Positions 8,776-18,722 are shown, counted from the first letter of the stretch. The stretch: DNA of 64,000 nt from Bacteroidales bacterium (GCA_017469625.1 JAFUGA010000018.1:124001-188000); one strand, 5' to 3'. A program made the numbers and translations. The notes: generated from the sequence alone by a model not told the origin.

Positions 8776-9528
8776 ATGATTAAAGTATCTAATGTTTGTA
8801 AATATTTCAATGGTGTAAAAGTTTTGGATAACATAAGCACAAACTTTCTACCGGGAAAATGCAATCTTACTATAGGCAAATCTGGCAGCGGAAAGACTGT
8901 GTTACTTAGGGCTATAGCAGGATTGTATCAACCAGAAGAAGGATTTATTTCTTATGATGAGAGAGTATTTGCCAATATGACAAGAGAGCAAAAAATATCT
9001 CTAAGAAAGGATATTGGCTTTATTTTCCAAGAAGGTGCTTTGTTTGACTCTATGAACGTGGAAGAGAATATTATGTTTCCTTTGCGTATGTTTACAAATA
9101 TGAGAAGAAAAGAGAGATTGGAAAGAGTTAATTATTGCCTTGAAAGAGTAAATCTTAAGAATGTGAATAAAATGTTTCCATCTCAACTTTCTGGTGGTAT
9201 GAGAAAAAGGGTTGCTATAGCGAGGGCTATATCTGCACAACCTAAATATTTGTTTTGCGATGAACCAAATTCAGGCCTTGACCCTGTTACTTCTATAGTT
9301 ATAGATAAACTTATAATGGATATTACGCACGAGTATAATATGACTACCATTGTAAATACTCACGATATGAATTCTGTAATGGAGATAGGTGAAAACATAA
9401 TATTCATAAACAAAGGCAAATTGTGGTGGCAGGGAGATAATAACAACGTACTTACAACCGACAACCAAGAGTTGAATGATTTTATATTCTGTTCGGCTTT
9501 AACAAAGAAAATAAAAGAAAAGATATGA
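8776..9528 (+). CDS. mlaF: MlaF-like ABC transporter ATP-binding protein
   Basis: A 250-residue ATPase that energises the MlaE permease. Walker A is GKSGSGKT (about 35-42), Q-loop GFIFQEGALFDSMNV, signature LSGGMRKR and Walker B YLFCDEPNSGLDP; the H-loop region reads NTHDMNS. The phrase EGALFDSMNVEEN is typical of Mla/Mkl ATPases rather than sugar or peptide importers. The gene is translationally coupled to the next one (ATGA overlap at 9525-9528). Confidence 0.93.
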   Translation: MIKVSNVCKYFNGVKVLDNISTNFLPGKCNLTIGKSGSGKTVLLRAIAGLYQPEEGFISYDERVFANMTREQKISLRKDIGFIFQEGALFDSMNVEENIMFPLRMFTNMRRKERLERVNYCLERVNLKNVNKMFPSQLSGGMRKRVAIARAISAQPKYLFCDEPNSGLDPVTSIVIDKLIMDITHEYNMTTIVNTHDMNSVMEIGENIIFINKGKLWWQGDNNNVLTTDNQELNDFIFCSALTKKIKEKI

Positions 9529-11609
9529 AAAACTTCTTACAAAGAAAAAACATTTTGTTATATACCAATCGTGTCATTCAGATACTGTTGGCTGCACTGT
9601 TGATTGTTATTATTACACCAACAAAATCTTCTTTCAAATACGAGTTTCAACAAGGTCATTATTGGAAACACGAAACTCTCACTGCACCTTTTGATTTCGC
9701 TATACAAAAGACTGACAAAGAATTAGATGATGAAAAAAACGAACTAATACTAAATCATAAACTTTATTTTGAATACAAAGATATTTCTTCCAACACTCAA
9801 AACGAGATGGAGAAAAATCTTCAGAACAAACTAAAAGATTATGAGTCTTCTTCACAAGATTTAGAGAGAATAATAAAACAATGCGATAAAATACTTGACA
9901 AAATATTATCTCACGGTGTAATCTCAAACTACAAAACAAATTCTAAACAAGAAGATAACATTCAGTCTATTATAGTAATAAAGAACAACACTGCACAAGA
10001 ACACGATATAGATGAATACTACAAGATAAAAGATGTAGAGAATATAGTAAGCGATTTGATAAAACAAAATGCTGCTTCTTTTAATGAAAATGAAATAGAT
10101 GTAATAACCGAAATAATAACAAAAAGTATATCTCCAAACATTGTTTTTGACAAAAAGAAAACAGACGAAATTTTGCAATCAATGTTAGATGATATTTCTT
10201 TAACCAAAGGTCTTATCTCAAAGAATGACAAAATAATATCCAAAGGAGAAATAATTACACCGGAGAAATATCAGATACTTTCTTCTTTTAGAAACGAGTA
10301 CGAGGGAAACGAAGCAGGTTCAAACAGATATATTGCAGATATTGGACAATATTTGCTCATAGTTATATCTCTTATAGCCATGGTTTTGTTTATATACAAC
10401 TCCGATAAATCTATCTTTTTCAACACAAGAAAGATACTTATGATTTATATGGTTATCCTGCTTATGATAGCAATGACTATGGGTGTTTTATACATAGACC
10501 AAAAATATTTGTATATAGTTCCTCTCTGCCTCTCTCCTATCCTTATAAGAACTTTCTATGATACAAAAGTTTCTCTTTATGTTTTCCTTGTATCTATTAT
10601 CATTATAGGATTTTCTGTTCCTAATAGTTTTGAGTTTATTTTCTATCAACTTATTGCAGGTATGATAGCCATAATAAGTGTAGAACATTTGGAAAAAAGA
10701 AGTGAGTTTTTCAATACTGCCGTTATGGTATTTCTTACCTATTCTGCTATATATGTTGCTATGACTTTGATACAAGATTCTAACCTAAAACAGTTGGATA
10801 TTTATCGTTTTATATACTTTGCTATAAATGCTGTAATGTTGCTTTTTGCTTTCCCTATCGTGTTTATCTTAGAGAAGATTTTCGGACTTATAAGTGAAAT
10901 GTCTTTGATGGAGTACTCAAATACAAACTCTAAAGTCTTAAGAGAACTTTCTGTAAAAGCACCAGGCACTTTCCAACATTGCATACAAGTAGCAAACATA
11001 GCAGAAGACCTTGTGCATGAGATAGGTGGCAACGCTCTTTTGGCTCGTGCTGGTTCTCTTCACCACGATATAGGTAAGATAATGACGCCTATGTATTTTA
11101 TAGAAAACCAAACTACTAATCTTAACCCACTAAACGAAATGAGTAATGAAGAGTCTGCAAGCATAATCATTGCTCACGTAATAAACGGTATAAAGTTAGC
11201 ACACAAATACAAACTACCAGAACCTATAATAGATTTCATAAGAACTCATCACGGAACAAGTAAGACTAAGTATTTTTACAACAAAGAGGTAAATGAAAAC
11301 CCAGACCAGACTATAGACGCTTCAAAATACACTTATCCGGGACCTCGTCCTTTTTCCAAAGAAACTGCTATCGTTATGATAGTAGATAGCGTGGAAGCCG
11401 CTTCTCGTAGTCTTAAAGAACATTCTGAACAATCTATAAGTAATCTTGTAGATAATATTATTGACGGTCAAATAAAAGATAACCAATATTCCAATGCAGA
11501 TATTACCTTTGCAGATATAGATAAGATAAAACAAATCTTAAAGAATAAACTGCAAAGTATATATCATGTGAGAATAGAATATCCTGTAAATCAAAAAGAA
11601 CAAAAGTAA
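9525..11609 (+). CDS. 7TM-HD phosphohydrolase, PgpH-like cyclic-di-AMP phosphodiesterase
   Basis: A 694-residue membrane protein. An N-terminal TM helix precedes a large external domain (about 40-270, 7TMR-HDED-like), then a cluster of seven hydrophobic helices (about 275-460) and a cytoplasmic HD domain. HD motifs are visible: FQHCIQVANIAE, LHHDIGK, IIAHVINGIKLA and THHGT. The same architecture in Listeria PgpH hydrolyses c-di-AMP to pApA, so a signalling role in osmotic and wall control is a family inference. The start overlaps mlaF by 4 bp, linking it to that operon. A c-di-AMP cyclase is not in this window. Confidence 0.88.
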   Translation: MKNFLQRKNILLYTNRVIQILLAALLIVIITPTKSSFKYEFQQGHYWKHETLTAPFDFAIQKTDKELDDEKNELILNHKLYFEYKDISSNTQNEMEKNLQNKLKDYESSSQDLERIIKQCDKILDKILSHGVISNYKTNSKQEDNIQSIIVIKNNTAQEHDIDEYYKIKDVENIVSDLIKQNAASFNENEIDVITEIITKSISPNIVFDKKKTDEILQSMLDDISLTKGLISKNDKIISKGEIITPEKYQILSSFRNEYEGNEAGSNRYIADIGQYLLIVISLIAMVLFIYNSDKSIFFNTRKILMIYMVILLMIAMTMGVLYIDQKYLYIVPLCLSPILIRTFYDTKVSLYVFLVSIIIIGFSVPNSFEFIFYQLIAGMIAIISVEHLEKRSEFFNTAVMVFLTYSAIYVAMTLIQDSNLKQLDIYRFIYFAINAVMLLFAFPIVFILEKIFGLISEMSLMEYSNTNSKVLRELSVKAPGTFQHCIQVANIAEDLVHEIGGNALLARAGSLHHDIGKIMTPMYFIENQTTNLNPLNEMSNEESASIIIAHVINGIKLAHKYKLPEPIIDFIRTHHGTSKTKYFYNKEVNENPDQTIDASKYTYPGPRPFSKETAIVMIVDSVEAASRSLKEHSEQSISNLVDNIIDGQIKDNQYSNADITFADIDKIKQILKNKLQSIYHVRIEYPVNQKEQK

Positions 11610-11616
11610 TACGACT

Positions 11617-12336
11617 ATGGAAGCGATGATATTTTGTGCAGGATTAGGGACAAGAATGCAACCAATAACAGACCATAAACCAAAAGCCCTTGTAAAAGTG
11701 AACGGTGTAACGTTATTGGAACGCAATATTCTGAAAATGATAAGTCATGGTATAACAAAGATAATAATAAACGTACATCATTACCCTGATTTGATAATAG
11801 ACTTTCTAAAGCAAAAGAATTTTGACTGTGAGATTATTATTTCAGATGAAAGAAACGAACTTTTGGATACAGGTGGTGGGCTGATGAAGGCAAAGAAATA
11901 TTTTTCTTTAAAAGATAATATTTTATTGCATAATGTGGATATTCTTTCAGATTTAGATTTCAATCTTTTAGAACAGTACCACAATAGTTTAAACACCTCT
12001 ATTGCTACCTTAGCTGTTAGAAATAGAGAAACTAAGAGATATTTACTTTTCAACGAAGAAAATATACTTGTAGGTTGGAAAAACATTGCAACTAAAGAAG
12101 AAAAAATAAAAAGAGTATCTTCTAAACAAATACCTTTTGCCTTTAGTGGAATACAGATAGTTTCAAAAGATATTTTCAACCTAAACTCCTTAAATGGAAA
12201 GTTCTCTTTAACAGATATGTATCTTTCTTTGGTTGAGGAAAATAACATATATTCTTATTGTCATAATGAAGGAAAATGGATAGATGTTGGCAACCCTTTA
12301 CTTATAAAAAAAGCAGAAGAAATGTTTGAAAAATAA
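11617..12336 (+). CDS. MurU-like sugar-1-phosphate nucleotidyltransferase
   Basis: A 239-residue single-domain NTP transferase. The N-terminal loop MIFCAGLGTRMQPITDHKPKAL matches the GxGTRxxPxTxxxPK signature. NVDILSDLDF supplies the metal/sugar-binding region, and GKWIDVGNP near the end is the usual closing motif. Size and motifs fit the family of Pseudomonas MurU, which makes UDP-MurNAc in peptidoglycan recycling. A partner MurNAc/GlcNAc kinase (AmgK) is not adjacent, so the substrate is uncertain. It starts 7 bp after the PgpH-like gene and probably ends that operon. Confidence 0.75.
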   Translation: MEAMIFCAGLGTRMQPITDHKPKALVKVNGVTLLERNILKMISHGITKIIINVHHYPDLIIDFLKQKNFDCEIIISDERNELLDTGGGLMKAKKYFSLKDNILLHNVDILSDLDFNLLEQYHNSLNTSIATLAVRNRETKRYLLFNEENILVGWKNIATKEEKIKRVSSKQIPFAFSGIQIVSKDIFNLNSLNGKFSLTDMYLSLVEENNIYSYCHNEGKWIDVGNPLLIKKAEEMFEK

Positions 12337-12366
12337 GTAAAAGTTTTTTATTTATTTTTTTTATTG

Positions 12367-12374
12367 TATCTTTG
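12367..12374 (+). promoter_or_regulatory. Promoter -7 box for the PorP-like envelope cluster
   Basis: TATCTTTG followed by TAG, 30 bp upstream of the ATG at 12405, matches TAnnTTTG. It lies in a T-rich gap after the nucleotidyltransferase gene and probably drives the five envelope genes to 17954. Confidence 0.6.
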
Positions 12375-12404
12375 TAGTCTGAAAATAAAAAGTATAGAAA
12401 CGAT

Positions 12405-13394
12405 ATGAATAAGTATAGAAAATTATTATTTACAGCATTATTTTTAATAGCGTCAAGTAGTTTTGCTCAAAACATAACAACAAACGATTATAACTTACTT
12501 GGTTATCCAAAGTCTGTAAGGTATATGAAGTTTGAAGCAGATACCAACATCAAAACACAAAGAGGTTCTTTCATAGAAGATTATCAACTTATCTTTGATG
12601 ATAAAAGACTTCTTTCTGAAAGAATAAATTTCATAGGTGGTAAAAAGGATAGAAGTATTTCTTATGAATACAACAACAAAAGACAACTTGTGAAAGAAAC
12701 TCTAAAGGAAAACAATGGCAAAATAGTTAGCACTGTAACCTATACATATAATAATATAGGACGTTTGGCTACTGCTATAGAGGTTGTTTATCCTGAATCT
12801 AAAGGAGGAGCAAACAGAATTGTAAAAAACGAAGTCTATACTTATAACACAAAAGGTTTGCTTGTGGAGAAAGATATTACAAGCGACAACTCTTACGGTA
12901 ACAAAAATATAAAGTATTATTATGGTCCTGCCGATTCTCTTATATCCACTGTAACAACTTATTCGTATAATTCCAATGTAGATAAGGTAAATTATAAACG
13001 TGCTTTCAATAATATGTTGATGGAAGCAATATGGTTTAGAAACGATAATTTGGTAAGACGTGAAGTATATGAATGGAACGATGATGCTTTGCTTCAAACA
13101 AAAGAAGTTTATTCAAAGAAAAACAAAAAACTATTAACCTATACATATACTTACGATGAACACGGTAATGTTTTAAGTGAAGTAGCCGTTGATAATAAAG
13201 ACGTGAAAACTATAGAGTACTATTATAAATATGAAAAAGACAAGTATTTCAATTGGACTAAAAGAATAATGTACGATGCTTGGGATATAAAATATACTGA
13301 AATACGTAGTTTTGAATATTTTGATAAGACTCATTTTTATGAAGATTTAAAGGATTACGACACTAAACGTATAATTGTTAATGAAGAAAAATAA
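12405..13394 (+). CDS. Secreted YD-like repeat protein
   Basis: A 329-residue protein with an N-terminal signal peptide (KLLFTALFLIASSSFAQ). The mature part is made of repeats in which a YxYNxxG/R core alternates with polar stretches: YEYNNKRQLVKE, YTYNNIGRLA, YTYNTKGLLVEK, YTYDEHGNVLSE. These resemble degenerate RHS/YD repeats, which form beta-strand wraps. The protein at 17100-17954 is a paralog, sharing the opening KSVR and closing WxxRIM...EY segments. It is the first gene of a co-directional envelope cluster with a PorP-like barrel. The specific function is unknown. Confidence 0.7.
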   Translation: MNKYRKLLFTALFLIASSSFAQNITTNDYNLLGYPKSVRYMKFEADTNIKTQRGSFIEDYQLIFDDKRLLSERINFIGGKKDRSISYEYNNKRQLVKETLKENNGKIVSTVTYTYNNIGRLATAIEVVYPESKGGANRIVKNEVYTYNTKGLLVEKDITSDNSYGNKNIKYYYGPADSLISTVTTYSYNSNVDKVNYKRAFNNMLMEAIWFRNDNLVRREVYEWNDDALLQTKEVYSKKNKKLLTYTYTYDEHGNVLSEVAVDNKDVKTIEYYYKYEKDKYFNWTKRIMYDAWDIKYTEIRSFEYFDKTHFYEDLKDYDTKRIIVNEEK

Positions 13395-13408
13395 AAAATA
13401 GATTGTAT

Positions 13409-14101
13409 ATGAAAAGAATTGTATTTTTATCATTGGTTATTGCTGTTGTTTCTATTTCATGCAAAAGTTTAAAAGAGGATACTTTTCACTCAGATTACCA
13501 AAACATAGATTTACTTCCAAGACTTACTTGTTGGATAGACCAACCTTCTTTTGAAAATGCTTATGGAGCAAATAGTTATTCTGTAAAAACATCAGATGAT
13601 TTGGAACACCCTTATGGACTAACAGAAACACCATACGGAAAAGGTGTCTATGAAATAACAGAAAAGACAAAACTTTACACAGCGGAAAAGAGAATACAAG
13701 ATGCTGCTAATATTTTTGTTTATGATGTTTATGAAAACATATCCGACCCTACTACCCTAAGGGCTGGCAATATTGTTTTAAGAGCAGGTGCTATCTATTG
13801 CAAAAACAATTACAAATGGTCTTGGTTAAGTGGTTTCACTTTAGGAATATTCAACGCTATGGGTATGCCTATGGCTACCAATACTACAGAGTTGGAAGTT
13901 ATAGTAGAGATATATGATAAGAGAAACAATTTAGTAGCCATGTACAATGAAAGAGGATATGCAAAAGTCCCTATGGCAGCATACCATGGTTATTATGAAT
14001 TTCAAAGACGTGCAGGAGATTTAGCCTTACAAGATGGAATGATGAAAATAAAAGAGTTGATAGCAAGAGATTTTGATATGATAAATGCCAAACTTAAATA
14101 A
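13409..14101 (+). CDS. Lipoprotein of unknown function in PorP-like cluster
   Basis: A 231-residue protein from ATG 13409; a TTG two codons upstream is less likely. The signal sequence MKRIVFLSLVIAVVSISC ends in a lipobox-like cysteine. A central hydrophobic patch (WSWLSGFTLGIFNAMGMPMATNTT) and an alternating-polarity region (TELEVIVEIYDKRNNLVAMYNERGYAKVP) suggest a beta-rich periplasmic fold. It lies between the YD-like protein and the PorP-like barrel, and its stop is 2 bp before the next GTG start. I do not recognise a family. Confidence 0.65.
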   Translation: MKRIVFLSLVIAVVSISCKSLKEDTFHSDYQNIDLLPRLTCWIDQPSFENAYGANSYSVKTSDDLEHPYGLTETPYGKGVYEITEKTKLYTAEKRIQDAANIFVYDVYENISDPTTLRAGNIVLRAGAIYCKNNYKWSWLSGFTLGIFNAMGMPMATNTTELEVIVEIYDKRNNLVAMYNERGYAKVPMAAYHGYYEFQRRAGDLALQDGMMKIKELIARDFDMINAKLK

Positions 14102-14103
14102 GT

Positions 14104-15114
14104 GTGAGTGTTAATCTGAAATATTATGTATTGTTATTCATATCTTTATTTGCCTTTTCGCAAATAAAATCTCAGGATATTCACTTTTCTTCTTTGAATT
14201 TCAACCCTATGTTTACCAATCCTTCATATACTGCTTTTATGAATTCTAAGTTCAGAGTTTCAAGTATATACAGAAATCAATGGTCTACAGTGTCAAAAGG
14301 TTACAACACCTTTTTGGCAAGTGTGGAGTATCAACCATATCTCAGCAGTAATTCTCGTAGTGGAATAGGTGTAGGATTGATGTTTGTAAATGATGTAGCA
14401 GGAACTCTTTCCTATGGAGAACAAGATATAGGTTTGTCTTTGAGTTATTTTCTTGCATTAAACAGAGATAAAAATTCTTATATCTCCATTGGTGTAAGTG
14501 CAAAAAAAGATACATGGGGATATAATTCTTCCAATGCCGATTTTAATAGAGAAGGTATTTACGATGATGATATTCGCTATGAAGATTTGAGTACTTATAG
14601 TTTTGCATCTGGTTTAAGTTTTCAGTATTCACCTACAAACGACAAACAGTTTCAGTTGGGTGTTGCTATGTTCAACATAAACGAACCTTACCTATCATAC
14701 TTTGAAAGCAAAAACTCTGTAGATAAAATACATAGACGATATTCTCTTAATGCTTCTTATATGTTTGCAACTACAGAAAGTTTTTCTCTAAAACCACAAC
14801 TACTAATCAATCAACAATATAAATACAACGAATTCATCATAGGAACAGACTTTATCTTTAACCTAACCGACGCTATCTTTACTTCACAAATCTTTTCTAT
14901 GGGTGTATATCTTAGAAACACAGAATCCATAATTCTTTCTCCTAAATACAAGTACAACAATTTTCTCATAGGCTTGTCTTATGATGTAAATGTTTCCAAA
15001 CTTTCCAAAGTTTCAAATACTTATGGAGGTTTAGAGTTGTGGCTTTCTTATTCTTTTGACCCGATTTATAAATATAAAAACAAAAATACAAAAATACCAT
15101 GTCCAATATTTTAA
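14104..15114 (+). CDS. PorP/SprF family type IX secretion-associated outer membrane protein
   Basis: A 336-residue predicted beta barrel with signal peptide (YYVLLFISLFAFSQIKSQD). The mature N-terminus, DIHFSSLNFNPMFTNPSYTAF, is the PorP/SprF hallmark, and RNQWSTVSKGYNTFLASVE is the conserved second strand. PorP/SprF proteins belong to, or sit beside, the type IX secretion and gliding machinery of Bacteroidota; many family members of uncertain role pair with OmpA-like proteins, as here. GTG at 14104 is the start. The 3' end overlaps the next gene by 16 bp, indicating coupled expression. Confidence 0.88.
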   Translation: MSVNLKYYVLLFISLFAFSQIKSQDIHFSSLNFNPMFTNPSYTAFMNSKFRVSSIYRNQWSTVSKGYNTFLASVEYQPYLSSNSRSGIGVGLMFVNDVAGTLSYGEQDIGLSLSYFLALNRDKNSYISIGVSAKKDTWGYNSSNADFNREGIYDDDIRYEDLSTYSFASGLSFQYSPTNDKQFQLGVAMFNINEPYLSYFESKNSVDKIHRRYSLNASYMFATTESFSLKPQLLINQQYKYNEFIIGTDFIFNLTDAIFTSQIFSMGVYLRNTESIILSPKYKYNNFLIGLSYDVNVSKLSKVSNTYGGLELWLSYSFDPIYKYKNKNTKIPCPIF

Positions 15115-17096
15115 AACGTTTTAGTTTCATAATCATTTGTTTGGGTATATTCTTTAATACCTGTCAGCCTGTTTTTGCTCAAAAGAAATATGCCGATGAG
15201 TACGAACAAGCAGGCGATAAAGCCATGAAAAAAGGCGACTATCAGCAAGCATTAGATTATTATATGTTAGGTAGGAAGTTTGTAAAACAAAATCTTAGTC
15301 TAATGTATAAATGTGGCGAAGCCTGTTTGTCTATGCACGACTATGACAAGGCAGAATATTGGTATCAAAAAGTGTTGATCGAAAATGATACTATGAATAT
15401 AAACGAGGCTTTTCCTTTGTTGTATCTGCATTTAGCACAAAGTTCCATTTCAAATGGTAACATCATTCAGGCACAAAGTTTTCTGAATACTTGTCTTATG
15501 GATTGCAACGATATAAACATAAGAAAACAGTGCAAAGCAGAGTTGGAACGTATTGATTGGATTATAGATAACGAAAAACCTTTAAACTTTACTATAAAGA
15601 ACTTAGGCAACAATATAAACAACGAAACATCTCAACTAAATACTTTCACAATAAGAGATAGTATTCTATTTTTCACCACTCCTGAATACAAGACAAAGAC
15701 AAAGGACAATCAAACTTATTACACCGATATTTACAACCAAATCTATTATAGTTTCATAGATGAAGACTATTACACTCCTGCAAAAAAACTTGAATGGGGA
15801 AACATAAACAAAAAGGGAACAAACTGCAGCGACTTTTTCTTTGATAGTGTTACTGCAACAGCATATTTTACTTATAGTAAAGAAAAGAATAACAAAACAA
15901 TAACAAATATTTATTACTCCACTTTCTCTAATGGAAAATGGTCTAAACCACAGATATTCAAACCTACTTACCATAAAGACTATTCTTCTTCACACCCTGT
16001 CATAGCAAGAAATAATGGCGAGTGTATTATGTATTTTGCTTCCGATAGAATAGGAGGATTTGGCAATATGGATATTTGGTACGTGGATATGATAAAAGAG
16101 AACTCTCTTCCTGTGAATTTGGGAAACACTATAAACACGGCTGGAAACGAGATTACACCGTTTTATTTAGAGAGCGAAGAAGAGTTATATTTTTCTTCAG
16201 ATACACATAAAGGTTTTGGTGGGTTTGATATTTTTCGTTCTGTTGGTTGGAAAGAAAGATGGACACAGATTGAAAACCTTATGCAACCTATCAACTCTTC
16301 TGCAAATGACACCTACCCTTTCATAACAGATTCAGACAACGAAGGTTATTTCACTTCAAACCGTCCTACAGAGAACAATAGTGAGAATAAAACTTGTTGC
16401 AATGATTTGTACAAGTTCTCAAGCAACCTACCAGACGAACCTACTATGGTAAGCATAGAAAAGAAGATGAACAAGTTCAATCCTGCTTTTGATTTGCCTG
16501 TGGCTTTGTATTTCCACAACGATTCTCCTGATGCAGGAAGCGAAAAACCTGTTACAGACCTATCTTATACAGATTGTTACAAATTGTACAACTCTCTTAC
16601 AAACCAATATAAAGCCGTAAGAACAAAAGGTTTAGATGATTCTGTAGCGAAAAACGAGATAATGTATATAGACAATTTCATAAACGATAAACTGAAAAAA
16701 GGATATGAAAAACTGAATGAAATTTGCGAATATCTATACTCTAAACTACAGGAAGGAAACAACGTAACTGTCCAAATAAGAGGTTATTGTTCATCTTTGT
16801 TTGAAACAAATTATAACTACAATCTTGCAGAGAGAAGAATAAACTCTGTAGAGAACTATATAAAACAATGGAATAACGGTGTGTTGAAAGAATATATGGA
16901 AACAGATGCTGAAGACAATCTAAAAAAACTTGAGATAGAACATTTGGCTATAGGCAAACTGCAATCCACTTCTCCAAACCCTACCAATTTAGAAGAAAAA
17001 AGACGTAGCGTTTATTTGCAACAGTCTATGAATGAAAGACGTATAGAGATTAAAGTAATACAAATAAGAGATAATAAAGCATTTTCAGTAGACTAA
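15099..17096 (+). CDS. TPR / PD40 / OmpA-like envelope protein
   Basis: A 665-residue exported protein with signal sequence (SFIIICLGIFFNTCQPVFAQ). TPR-like helices cover about 32-155 (AGDKAMKKGDYQQALDYYMLGRKF and following). A PD40/WD40-like propeller spans about 180-440, with blades such as MYFASDRIGGFGNMDIWYVD and LYFSSDTHKGFGGFDIFRS. The C-terminus has an OmpA-like segment (VQIRGYCSSLFETNYNYNLAERRINSVENYI, about 552-582) that is divergent at the usual NxxLSxxRA site. This order of domains is the one seen in PorE-like partners of PorP/SprF proteins and suggests anchoring of the neighbouring barrel to peptidoglycan. Confidence 0.82.
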   Translation: MSNILKRFSFIIICLGIFFNTCQPVFAQKKYADEYEQAGDKAMKKGDYQQALDYYMLGRKFVKQNLSLMYKCGEACLSMHDYDKAEYWYQKVLIENDTMNINEAFPLLYLHLAQSSISNGNIIQAQSFLNTCLMDCNDINIRKQCKAELERIDWIIDNEKPLNFTIKNLGNNINNETSQLNTFTIRDSILFFTTPEYKTKTKDNQTYYTDIYNQIYYSFIDEDYYTPAKKLEWGNINKKGTNCSDFFFDSVTATAYFTYSKEKNNKTITNIYYSTFSNGKWSKPQIFKPTYHKDYSSSHPVIARNNGECIMYFASDRIGGFGNMDIWYVDMIKENSLPVNLGNTINTAGNEITPFYLESEEELYFSSDTHKGFGGFDIFRSVGWKERWTQIENLMQPINSSANDTYPFITDSDNEGYFTSNRPTENNSENKTCCNDLYKFSSNLPDEPTMVSIEKKMNKFNPAFDLPVALYFHNDSPDAGSEKPVTDLSYTDCYKLYNSLTNQYKAVRTKGLDDSVAKNEIMYIDNFINDKLKKGYEKLNEICEYLYSKLQEGNNVTVQIRGYCSSLFETNYNYNLAERRINSVENYIKQWNNGVLKEYMETDAEDNLKKLEIEHLAIGKLQSTSPNPTNLEEKRRSVYLQQSMNERRIEIKVIQIRDNKAFSVD

Positions 17097-17099
17097 AAA

Positions 17100-17954
17100 A
17101 TGAATAATATTTTCAAATATAGTGTTTGTGTTTTTTCTATAATATTTTTTTTCACTTCTTGTCAAACGAATGAAAAAACAGATGTAGAAAATGCGGGACT
17201 GAAAGGCAATGTAAAGTCCGTAAGAGAAATATCTTACGAGGCTTTTGGCAATGCTGATACTTTAGTAAAAGGAGATATTATTTCTACAAATGATAGCAAG
17301 AATTGTTTTATATCATATAATAGGAATGGGTACATAACCAATGTTACCGAATACGATGAGTACAACGAAAAAAATAGTACTTGGCTATACAGATACGACA
17401 AGAAGGGAGAAAGGATTTTGAACAGTGTTTTCTTATCTCCAAACAATGAAGTAATTGACTCTATTTCTTATATTTATGGTAAATACAGACAAGCCAAAGA
17501 ATACGTCAGATACTCAGAAGGTGAAGTTGTGAAAAAATTTCAACGTACTTTTGACAAAAAAGGTAATATTACATCTGAAAAAATCCTTACTTCTGACAAT
17601 AGCATAGAAAGAATAAGCAAATTTTTGTATAGCAATGATTTACTGAAAGAAGTACAGGTTTTAGACGATAATAACAATATTCTCTCAGAATGTTATTACA
17701 CCTATGACAATAAAAAAAATATGTCCTCTATGACACTCTTTGGAGGTGATAAAAAATACATAAGCAAGGGCAAGTATCTATATAATAAAGAGGGTTTTAT
17801 CTCTTGCGAAGTCATTTCTCGTCCTGGTTATACAGATTTAAATCTTAACTACATATACACAACAGACGCCAAAGGCAATTGGGTTCAAAGGATAATGTTG
17901 TCTGACAATGAAGCCTACAAAATAACTACAAGACAAATAGAGTATTACGATTAG
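17100..17954 (+). CDS. YD-like repeat lipoprotein, paralog of the 12405-13394 protein
   Basis: A 284-residue protein whose signal peptide ends in a lipobox (IIFFFTSC, Cys about 21). YD-like repeats follow: CFISYNRNGYITNVTEYD, WLYRYDKKGERI, FQRTFDKKGNITSEKI and CYYTYDNKKNMSSM. The opening LKGNVKSVREISYEAFG and closing WVQRIMLSDNEAYKITTRQIEYYD align with the paralog at the start of the cluster. The upstream gene stops 3 bp before this ATG. Surface or periplasmic location is inferred from the lipobox; the function is unknown. Confidence 0.7.
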   Translation: MNNIFKYSVCVFSIIFFFTSCQTNEKTDVENAGLKGNVKSVREISYEAFGNADTLVKGDIISTNDSKNCFISYNRNGYITNVTEYDEYNEKNSTWLYRYDKKGERILNSVFLSPNNEVIDSISYIYGKYRQAKEYVRYSEGEVVKKFQRTFDKKGNITSEKILTSDNSIERISKFLYSNDLLKEVQVLDDNNNILSECYYTYDNKKNMSSMTLFGGDKKYISKGKYLYNKEGFISCEVISRPGYTDLNLNYIYTTDAKGNWVQRIMLSDNEAYKITTRQIEYYD

Positions 17955-17996
17955 AAATTCATTGCAGAGGTACAACACAACAAGTTCTTAAAAACT

Positions 17997-18722
17997 ATGA
18001 AATCAGACAAAAAGACAAACAAGAATGGTAAGTTTTCTATAAAGAAGTTTTTTAAAATATTGGGTATAGTTTTTCTATGCTACATTACTTTTACAGTACT
18101 TATTACAGCCTTGTATCGTTTTGTCAATCCGCCTATTACCATTCTTATGGTTCAGCGTTGCATAGAACAAACTTTTTCTTCAGATAGAGAAGTTAGGTTG
18201 AAGAAAGATTGGGTAAAACTTGAAGATATATCCCCTAATATTGTAAGGGCCGTTATTGCAACAGAAGACAATAACTTTTTAAAACACAAAGGTTTTGATT
18301 TCAAAGCCATAGAAAACGCAAAGAAAACCAACGAACGTACAGGCAAAAAGGTTTTAGGTGGTAGCACTATCACACAACAGACTGCAAAAAACGTCTTTCT
18401 ATGGATTCAGAAAAGTTATATACGCAAAGGTTTAGAGGCTTGGCATACTATACTTATGGAATTGTGGTGGCCAAAATCTCGTATTATGGAGGTGTATCTA
18501 AATGTTATAGAGTTTGGGGACGGTATCTATGGAGTGGAAGTAGCAAGTATGTACTATTTTCATAAACATGCTTCAGAACTCTCTAAACGTGAGGCTGCAC
18601 TACTTACAGCCGTACTGCCCAACCCTCTTCACAGAAATCCAGCCAACCCAAGCAGAAAAGTACAACGAAGAGCCGATATGATTCAAAGACGAATGAACAT
18701 AATAGGAAGAATAAGATTATAG
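17997..18722 (+). CDS. mtgA: Monofunctional peptidoglycan glycosyltransferase
   Basis: A 241-residue GT51 enzyme that polymerises lipid II into glycan strands. One N-terminal TM helix (about 21-42) is followed by the GT51 motifs: ATEDNNFLKHKGFDF with the catalytic Glu (near residue 89), GGSTITQQTAKNVFL, the WPKSRIMEVYLNVIEFGDGIYGVE block and REAALLTAVLPNP. No transpeptidase domain is present, so it is MtgA-type rather than a class A PBP. It lies 42 bp after the envelope cluster. Confidence 0.93.
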   Translation: MKSDKKTNKNGKFSIKKFFKILGIVFLCYITFTVLITALYRFVNPPITILMVQRCIEQTFSSDREVRLKKDWVKLEDISPNIVRAVIATEDNNFLKHKGFDFKAIENAKKTNERTGKKVLGGSTITQQTAKNVFLWIQKSYIRKGLEAWHTILMELWWPKSRIMEVYLNVIEFGDGIYGVEVASMYYFHKHASELSKREAALLTAVLPNPLHRNPANPSRKVQRRADMIQRRMNIIGRIRL

